Origin: Sambucus nigra | Taxonomy: Eukaryota; Streptophyta; Magnoliopsida; Dipsacales; Adoxaceae | Assembly (NCBI GenBank): GCA_949130495.1 | Contig: OX422208.1 | Coordinates: 692,865,702 to 692,929,701 of the forward strand | Direction: 5' to 3' | Length of the DNA stretch: 64,000 nucleotides | Part shown: positions 23,967 through 33,600 of the stretch, piece after piece | How the letters are laid out: every line of letters begins with the position of its first letter | Position numbering within the stretch: position 1 is the stretch's first letter | Translations under genes and position numbers: made by a program | Notes under the pieces: model-generated | What the model was told of the DNA's origin: nothing | Database searches by the model: none | What the model saw: the letters and a program-made list of their open reading frames with translations, nothing else

Positions 23967-24500
23967 TGTTGATGCAAAAAACTAGACTAGGTCTAATTGA
24001 TTGATCACAGATAAATAAAATAAAAACAAATAAGACAAATAGATTTTTAAAGTGGTTCGGCTCAAAGGAATAGCCTATGTTCACTGTTATATATTACTTG
24101 ACTGCTTTGATTTTTTTTTTTTTTTTGTGTCCCCCCCACAATGAGGGTGATACAATGTATTTATAGCCCAAGAGGGGTGCTGATAGTTGTCGTGTGAAAT
24201 GATGAAATGCCTTCATTTGTTAGGCCTTTACATCAATGCATAATGATAATTAAATATACTATTGTTGTCGCTTCACTGGTTATATTTCCGGCCATTGGTC
24301 GGTCTTCCTAGTTGGTTGGTATCCCGTGTTGGTTGGGTTGCCTTGTTGGTCTGTCTTCTTTGTTAGTCCGGCTTCCCTGTTGGTCGCGCTGCCTTGTTGA
24401 TCGGAATTTTGTGCCATGCTGACTTGAATTTAGGCCACATTGGATGACACATGTTGACTTGTAATTGGTCCACGTAAGGTAGTGACTTTTGGTACCAACA
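23967..24500. mobile_element. solo LTR, 534 bp, with 5-bp target duplication GTAAG
   Basis: Begins TGTTGATGCAAAAAAC and ends GGTACCAACA (TGTTG...CAACA termini). GTAAG stands directly on both sides (23962-23966 and 24501-24505). A TATA-like GTATTTATAGCCC lies at about 24157, which suggests plus orientation. No internal sequence accompanies it. Confidence 0.85.
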
Positions 24501-24810
24501 GTAAGTTTGAGTTATTTTAACTCGGATTGATTTAAATCTCTCGGAAACGATGAATGGCACAAAAATCTCACCGGGCTAAAATCTCCACATTTAGTCATTA
24601 AGTATATTAACTTTCACCTCAATATCCATTTTCGATCATATTATACCGCTAATGTGTAGAAAATTTCATAAGTTGAGAGATCGATGAATTAATTCTATAT
24701 TAAAAAATCATTTCAACACTCAATTATATTGAAAATCTTTTTGAATTTTTAAAAATTTTCTGATTTTTTTTTTCGAAAATATCATCCTTACCCCAAAGCT
24801 AACTTTTACA

Positions 24811-25760
24811 TTTTCCTCAATGATGATACATGTTAACTAAAAAAATAACCAAAAAAGGAAAAAAAAAATACACAAATAATATACAAACCCGTGACAATTA
24901 CTATCATCAGCATAAATTAATAATCGAAATAGTTGTGGGCATTCCAATCAATAAACTTTATAGCACTAAGTGCCAAAACATTATATATTTGAGAGAGCAT
25001 GACTTCACAACACAAATTTTAACCCCAAATACATGGTCATAATGGTGCGCACCGACATTATCAATAATAAACAAATTTGAATCGCACAAATCATATGTCG
25101 ATGCATCACATGGGGGTAACAAATTACAATAAGGATCCAAATATTTACTATCCCTTTTTCGAAAATAGTTATGTAAAATTGGGAATGCATACTCCACTAC
25201 TAAATGTGAAACTTTATGAAAAGGATGAGAAGAAGAGGTATCATGGAGCGATACACTTTCTTCATAAAAAAATGGGAGGACCATCATAATGACATGAAAT
25301 ATCACTAAAATCAGATGACGAATCCTCAAAGACATTTTTCCACATATAAGAATAATCAACATTTTTCTCAATTAAATTAGGAGAAAAATTTCTACAGAAA
25401 TTCACATTCAAATCATCACAATTATTACATGTGTCAAGAGTGTTAATTTTTTTCTCCTCACAAAATTGGTTATCCCCATTTAATTTATGATTATTTTTAG
25501 AAATAGCATCATACCGTTTATTAACCTCTTTCCAATTGATACACTATGATGGACAAATAGTAATTAAAGGGGTTGGATTCTCATTCATACCTTCTTTAAT
25601 TTTTAAAATGATTACTGACTCATCTGACTCAAATTGAAAGACTTAGTCATCTAAATTTCCAGTATTTTATCAAATACGTCAACGGGATCAATAAAGGAAT
25701 ATGAAAAAAATGACGGGATAACAATATGAGGATCACCCATTGTAGTTTACAACAAATGAT
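24811..25760 (-). pseudogene. decayed unidentified ORF, probably retroelement-derived
   Basis: Minus-strand coding-like sequence in several frames. Near 25740 one frame reads MGDPHIVIPSFFSYSFIDPV. Later pieces include NKWGYQFCEEKKINTLDTC in a broken frame, and 25371-24958 stays open for 137 codons, ending DHVFGVKICVVKSCSLKYI. The Cys-rich character and its position directly upstream of the Athila-like 3' region suggest it belongs to that element. I do not recognise a domain. It could instead be an eroded host gene. Confidence 0.3.
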
Positions 25761-26876
25761 TTTTTTTATTTTTATTTTTTTTAATGCAATAGCAATTATA
25801 TTGACTCAAAATCACGTAAACTAACACAAATGACGTAAACTAACACAAAAAAAAATGGGGAAAGTACTCTTAGATCCCTCCCAAACAAATTATAAACACT
25901 AAAGGAATTTTGTCAAATTTTAAACACTTAGGTCCACTAATTCTCTTCTTGTAAAAGTCCACGCTAGTGGCATAACAAGTGGACCTAATAGTAAATTGTC
26001 CTTAAATGTTTAAAAATTGTTACCAAGGGACCTAAGTGTAAATTGCCCAAAAAAAATTAGGAAAATATATTTTTAAGTGGGTCAGGTCCTAAATGGGTCA
26101 AAGATGACATACACAAAACAGGTCCATTAAATATACGAGTATCAGGGTAATCAAGCAAGCAGGAGTCTGGGTATAAAAAATTTGCATAAATAGGCTTACT
26201 ATGCATAGCTGTCCAGGTTAGCTAGATGCTTGCTATGCATTATGCATATGGCAAGGTCGTCACTTTTGTATGTGCATCAAATCTACCAGCGAATGTCATT
26301 ACCATTTTAGAACTTCTCTTTATTTCCTTCAGTTCTCTTATTTTATTCAAATTCTTTTCAAATGTTCGATTTTCTTAGTTCCCAAACGATTGTAACAAAA
26401 TTTATCTGATACTGTTTAAATTTGTGAAATTTAGTTTCATTTTTTTTAATTTCCAAAAATTCACGCACCGAGGTGTACTTTTGTCCAAAGATTCTGCTCT
26501 CAAACTACGTGTTCAATTGTCAAAATTGGCTAAAATTTGAAGTCAAGTGCCTTGTGCAAAGTAGCAAAATTTTGCCAACTGTGCAATAGTGTGGTATTTT
26601 TCATCACATTCAAGGGGAACCCTTCGCAGCAGTTGGTTGAGGTCTGCCGGAGCATTATTTTTTTATTTTATTTTGCGTTTTTTTAATCGTGGTACGTACG
26701 TCACCAAAGAACAATCTCTTGCGACGATTCAAATGCCTAACCTCATCTCCCAGAGCACTACTTAAATATTGGTTATGAAAAACATAAAACGTACCAAGAT
26801 TGTCTTATCAGAGAAATTTGGCCTTGTATGGCATCTCATCAATGCATTAAATAGAGATAAATAAAGCCTTTATCTA
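25761..26876. other. intergenic sequence 3' of ddl
   Basis: AT-rich, no coding frame. Around 25860-26050, TAGGTCCACT and AGTGGACCTA (25929-25938 and 25979-25988) form an inverted repeat about 40 bp apart, and GGACCTAAGTGTAAATTGCCC follows near 26030. This may be a small non-autonomous transposon relic, but no clean ends or target duplication were found. Confidence 0.35.
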
Positions 26877-26882
26877 TTTATT
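26877..26882 (-). terminator. possible poly(A) signal of ddl
   Basis: AATAAA on the minus strand about 90 nt beyond the ddl stop codon. Position and sequence fit a plant near-upstream element. The region is AT-rich, so chance occurrence is possible. Confidence 0.45.
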
Positions 26883-26969
26883 TTGATAATTCGACAAAGT
26901 CCACCCATATCAAACTACACACATTGTTCAATAAAGGCATTATGGGAGATACTCTTACAAGAAAGAAAT

Positions 26970-27050
26970 TTACATAGACCTCTCTGATGCCAAGTCAAGC
27001 AGTCTACGGAAAAACAGATGGGGATAGATAGGTGGTTGCTCTTCTAGTGC
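26970..27050 (-). CDS. ddl: ddl last exon with stop codon
   Basis: 81 nt, acceptor GGCAG. It encodes ALEEQPPIYPHLFFRRLL and then DLASERSM before TAA at 26970-26972. The sequence matches the expected C-terminal helix of plant Ddl-like proteins, so the 3' end of the gene is intact. Confidence 0.87.
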   Translation of the reverse strand, partial: ALEEQPPIYPHLFFRRLLDLASERSM

Positions 27051-29480
27051 CTGCCATTATACATCAGTAACAAATTAGCGGTCACTAATGAGTACCTTTC
27101 ATTGGGGGGTTTTGGCCTTTTACAAAAAAATAGAAGCTTCATTGTTTTATATGATATTGGAAAGAACTACTGGTTTTGAGTATGCACTTTATGAGTTTCT
27201 CTCTTAAGAAAACTTGTTCAACGTAAGGACATTATAACTAGTCCCATTTAATTTCTTTCCATGTCAAGGTCTGCAGTTAATGCTACCTACTTTTTTTTTG
27301 TAAAATAAAAAATCCCAACTAGAGTTGAAAAAAAGATTATTCTTATTATAGAAAGAAGATTGAGCTATATCCCACCCTGTTGTTGTGTTCATTACCTGAT
27401 GAATCAAAACAGTAGAAGGTGTCATTCCAGGAACAGTATTAACCTCAATAATCAATACCTGCAATTAAATAAAATAATCATCATATCATATGACAGCTTG
27501 AATATAAATTGGCAACCAAATGTCACTATGGGTCCGTTTGGTTCGGAATAAAATATATTTCAACGCGGTGAAAAGTAATATGGTGAAATACGTTTTCACC
27601 TATTTAAAGTTAAATTTTTTTCTCAATTCTTGTTTAAAGTTTCATAATTATAGGGTGTGCACTTATTCACAATGTCAACCCAACAAAAATGAAATTTTAA
27701 AGAGGTGAAAATGTATTTCACCATATTACTTTTCACCGCGTTGAAACATATTTTACCCCGAACCAAACGGACCCTATATGTATAATTGAGTGTAGATTTT
27801 TTTCGCCAATAAATCCTACTTCTAGTAAATATACTTGCATCCTCAAAAAATATACATACTCCATTTGTCCCAAATTGAGAGTCCATATCCATTTTTCGCA
27901 TAAATTAAGGATACATTCAATCAAAGATCAACATTTATTCACGATTAGAATTTGGTTCTTTGATTATATCCAAAAAAGGAAAGTGGACTATTAATTTGGG
28001 ATAACCCAAGATAGAATAGTGGACTCTTAATTTGGGATGTAGGGAGTATCAATTATACTTGCATTGAGACTAAATGATATCCCTCTCCCTTCCTAATGAA
28101 GAAGACACTAAGAATCATTCAATATCACCATGAATTATATTGTTGAGGGTTGGTATCGAGGAATATACTTCTCTCAATTTTATTTTATTTTATTTGGTTA
28201 TGCGATAAGGGGTATCCTCAGGCAACCCAAATGTCTAGATTTACAGCTCAAATCTTGGGGTTCTCAATTTATAAATTATATGCATGATATTCGAACTTTA
28301 ACTTTAAGATACAAAATATAATTATAAAGCTCAACCATATCTTGATTTAGGCAAAAGATAAAAGTGACCAGCCATATCCAGAGATCAACATACCTCACCA
28401 CTGTCGGCATTGACAAATGCATCAATGCGGGAAAATCCTTCTAGTTGCAGTGTGTTTGCTATGAGTTCAATACGTTGTTTACAACTCATCAAGGCCTCAT
28501 TACTGATTCAAGAAGGGAAAAGTAAACATGTCAAGCAAAATAAAAATATATATATATATGTTGGTTTTGGCTCTCCTATTTTTTCAGTTTTGGTTTATTT
28601 ACAAATTTGCCATTTTGGCTCAAATCTATAAATACAAGTGTTATTTCTAGGTTTTGGGGAAGGACAAGTTTGAGAGCTATTTTGAGAGTTATCAAAGCTA
28701 AAGAGAGATAGATCTCCCATTTAAGGGGTGAGTTCTTGTGAGGTTGTGAGTGACTTTCTAAGAGAGATAAATTGTGTGTGTGTATAACCTTTGGGTTCCT
28801 TCATTTATCTATAGAAAGAAGAAATCCTCCTTGGTGGATATAGCCGAAATTTGGGTGAACCATGGTATATCGTTGTTATTTTGCTTTGATAATTTCTTGT
28901 ATGTTCTTGTTGCCTCTTCATTGATGCTTGGTTGAATTGATTGGGAGTTTGTACACTAGTTCATTTACGGAACAAGGTCTTGGGTGTTTTCCGCACACCA
29001 AGTGTTTGATAAAATTTTCGAGTGAGTTTTATCGTCTTGGTCGCTAGAGATAGTCTTGCTTTAGCGCAACAATATATATATATATACAACTGTCTGTTGA
29101 ATTGTGTCACACCGAACGCAATTGATGAAATCCATTAAACAGCAATTTGTTTTATTAAGGAACTTTCTCTTTACAAAACATCTTAACTTTAAATAGATAG
29201 TTATGAGTTTGACTCCCACTTTTAGACCCGTTTTCTAATTACCTCCAAAATATCAACATATATTTGAGTTACACCCCACTTGAGGTGTTAGCAACACTTT
29301 GTGAGGGTCTTTTGCAAGTTTTTGCAACACTTTCAGGGGTGTAACTCGATTCATTCTGTAATTATGGAGGTAACTTACAACTGTCTCTAAACGTGGGGGC
29401 CAATGCTAAAATAACCTTTATATAAATGTGGGAACATGAAAACCGAATGTATATATTTAAACACGTAATATTGTGTTTTA

Positions 29481-29522
<42 letters not shown>

Positions 29523-29809
29523 CACGGTGACTCTCCAACACACCTCACTTAATCTCACGTAAGTGTATTGGGTTGGGTCGAATCGTTATAAAAAACCCGA
29601 TCTAACACGTTATAACCTAGTACACTTAACCAAAGGGGTTTGCCCCAATGGTTACCACCAACCCTTGCTTTGCAAGAGGTTGGGGGTTCAAGTCTCACCC
29701 CCTCCCCAAGACTCGAACCTAAAAAAAAAAAAAAAAAAACTAGTACACTTTAGTGAGGATAAGTAAGCTGTGTTCTTTGGTGTGTTAAGTGAGGTGTGCT
29801 GGAGAGTCT

Positions 29810-29879
<70 letters not shown>

Positions 29880-30653
29880 TTCTATTTACATCTATATGAT
29901 ATGACAAGTATTACCAATAATGCAAGTTAAAAGTCGTCTATTTCCCTAATTATACATATCATTGTATACAGGTTCCATATGAAAATCAAGGATTTCATCT
30001 GGGAAACATTTTTTAGGGGAAGCTGAAAATATAAAAAATATGGAAAATTATTTACACTAAAATTCGTGTTCATCATAATCTATTATGAAACTTCGCATTT
30101 TCAAGCAATAATATTGTAGTAAAGACATGAATAGTAACACAAAAAAACAAAAGCAAAAAGTTTTTTTAAATATGAACATCTAAGAAAACCGGACTTCCCG
30201 ACTTTGTGTACATATTATCAGAGGAGATCCAAAATTAGAAAAACATGATGTTTGACTGTAGACAGGAAATTTTTTAGAACATGATGTTTCATAACTGAAG
30301 CTGTTAACTGAATTTTTAAAAAAATGAAAGAAAAAAAGAAAAAAAATACTCTCATAAAATAAAGAATCCTGACTAACCTAATAATTGAAAATGGAGGTGG
30401 AGTCAAATTGATACCAGTTCCACCTGTCAAGCAAATATCAAACTAAAACAAGTTGTGTTCCATTCTGAAAATATGAACAGAAATACAAATTTCTTTTGAA
30501 GAACATAATTAATATTATTGAAAGTCCCCTAAAAAGCCAAAAAAATCATTGTCAAACCAACCCTTCCTTAGGTATAATGTGATGGTACACGCACACCCAA
30601 TGTTCTCAACAATGACAATTTCACCAGTAATTAGAACTGAATAATTCTTCAAC

Positions 30654-30690
<37 letters not shown>

Positions 30691-33600
30691 AGATTCATCA
30701 CCCTCTTCTACACCTAAATTTTCTTCCACAAATTCTAGAAAAACAACAAACTAGCACTGAAAATTTTAATAACTTCTAAACATTCATGTGGCATATACCA
30801 AAAACTTTTCATGCAAGCCTGAGTGTTTTTTTCCCCTTATTTTCTGTAAGAAAACAATTTAAATCCATTTCAGGCATCAAGTCACTGCCGTCACAAATGT
30901 GTAATGGAATGCATGTAAGTAGTGACCCAGAGAAATATGGAACGCCATAGAAGATAACATGCTGATCCATGCAAAAATAAACAAGTTAATAACAGTGAAT
31001 GAAGAAATACCTTGGAATTTCTCCTCAAGCGATAATATACCACCAGTTTCTTTCACGGTAACACTAGGTGTTAATGAGCGCATTGAACCTCGCTTGCCTA
31101 TAACACCAACTGTTATTTCTACCCATCTACTGTGTCCTTCCCAGAAAAGACGATATGAATTCTCATTTGAGGATTTGGATGAAATAATGATCTCGTCAGT
31201 CTCAATAAAAGGTTCAAAGATTAACAGATCTGGAGGAGGGTTTGGCATTTCAATCATTCCATGTGCCTGTACTAATTAACCAGAGAAATAAGCAAGTTTG
31301 ACATTAGGAAAGAATACCGAGATCTAATTACCCAATAGAAAAAGAACACAAATACACACAACCAATGGAAATCTTACATATAATTTTTTCAATCAGAAGT
31401 AGAGGAGTATATTATTAAAATGAGAGAACAGTACAAGGATAGAGGACTATCTTGAGAGAATTCCAGAATCTTCAAGGAGAGGGGAATGGAAAAAGAGGAA
31501 TTATGGTATAGCAATCTTTTGCAATTTCCAAGATATTCAAGGAAAGATAACATCACAAGGACTATACTCATGAGTTGCTGGTTAGCTAGAAGCCAGAAAA
31601 TTATATAATTTTAAGTTGTATACCCAAGAATGACTCACTTATACATCGTCAATTAAAAAGTTCCAAATTCAAAGAGCTCGTGTTTTTTATCATCTGATAA
31701 CCTAAATGTTGTTGTGATCAACCTAGCCAGCCCCAGAAAATATTAATTATTAAGTTCACTAAGACTGAAATTCAGTGAATCCAATAAATACATACACTTT
31801 GAACGATAAATCAGGGCCTCAAATTCTGGGATCTATGATCTTTGGATATTTACACAAATATAGCTTTCTAACGCAATACAGGAGTTGAATGTGAACTCAA
31901 CTTACCATACTGGACATGTACAGAGTTTTCTTCCTTCTCATTTTAATTTATCGAAAGACCCCAGAGTAACAAACTGCTCATACGAAAGGTTTCAAGAAAG
32001 TGCAGTCTTATTCAACAATGAAAGACTACCATTCCTAATCTAGTCCGTATCAACATCAAACATCATGAAAATGCCACAGCAAAAACAATGGGATTTACTG
32101 TCCTGTAAGATATCAGTGAGCTGAAAGAAGAGGGATACATCATGTGAAAAACACTAATGGGCATCCAACAAGTACACTCAATATGAATGAACCTAGGGAG
32201 GAACGTGGACCATTAATAGCAGCTAACTAAAATTCCATTTCAGACACTTTTTAAGTTGCCAATAGTGGCAATAACTAATAAAAACTAAAAATTACTGTAA
32301 CCCTTCTATGAATCACATATCAAAAGAACTCTGATTACTAAAAGAACAATAGAGCAGCTTACTCCCACTATACTGATCAAAACAATATGTTCAAAGAACA
32401 TAAAAACTTCTCTAGTCTTTACTAGTACATGAAGTCAGACGAGGAGTTAACCTAGGTACTATATGCATTCACTCTAAGCCCAAATACTATGCTTGAAAAA
32501 TCTCATTTTAATTTGTTCCACATACTCAACAATGCCTTCCCCCCCCCCCCCCCCCCCTTTTTTTTCCTTTTTGTATTTGCCTTTTGCAACTGCTGACTTC
32601 TAAAGTTGTTTCCGTTTCTTCATGGTTTTAATTCATGATTGCACAACAAAGTATGCCACACAGTAATTCCTTGAGATAATACCATTTATGATCAATTCTT
32701 TAAAGAAAGAGGCAATAAAGAAGTTATCAATTAAGATAAGTAGTTACATTGACAGATCCGTCCATACCTTTGAGAAACTATTCGAAGGAATTCGAAGAAG
32801 GCAATCCTCTAATGCTTTTACATACACCACAAGGTCCCTAGAACAGCTGTTTTAAGAAGAAAAAATTGCAACATATGATTGGGAATGCACCATACAAGTG
32901 AGTTATAGGCATAAGCAGATAATGATTTATTTAGGCATTCAACAGAAGAAAACAAATAGCAACAAATTATTGCCAACAAACGTACCATAATCTTGCAACT
33001 CCAGTTGAACATCCATCTCGAGCTGGTTTAACACACAATGTCTCGCACTGAAGCTTTGAGGTCAAATCATGCCAAATGTCAAGTATGGGCATACTGAAAA
33101 GATCCTCTTTTCTCCTCACATCCTTATTTATAGTAAGAACTCCAAAGTTCACAAGCTATGGAGATAGACATCAGATGATTTTTATTAGCAATAGCTGCTA
33201 TAAACGCTATAAACCTATGCAAACCGCCTCCAAAATATATGATCAGAATACAATATAGGATATCACTGTGACAAACATATAATCATATAAACACATAACT
33301 GAATAGACAAAACAAATGAGCTGCAGGTAATCTTAGTGTTTACCCTTTCACTGAGTATATAATCAGGCCCAGTAAAGTGGCCCATAATACAGTTCATGAA
33401 TATCATGCACTTAATGCTTGATAAGTTACATTTCTTTTCACACATGTATATGAAGTGAAATATATTGCAAGGTTTATAAATTTTTTTTGCAAGAAGCCAT
33501 ATTGCTGAATGAAAACTGTTGGACAGAAAATTAAGATCTAAAGAAATCAGATGTGAAATTAATTAGTCAACATACATGTTTAAGAGCAAGAGATGTTTCA

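Larger units (their letters stand above)
22769..24810 (-). mobile_element. 3' internal region of Athila-like element (with later solo LTR inside)
   Basis: On the minus strand this non-coding region shares landmarks with the Athila copy at 43.8-45.4 kb: a TTGAGGAAAATG...TTTGGGG segment near 24800, a long A-rich purine tract (23505-23590), the CTCACGAGACA...GGGGTTTAACGGCTTGTT block (22870-22925), and CTCGAGGACTAG before the polypurine tract. It is interrupted by a solo LTR at 23967-24500. Confidence 0.6.

Noticed and set aside
29563..29766. 67-codon ORF ending in poly-Lys
   Set aside because: It reads through a MITE and SINE and its A tail.
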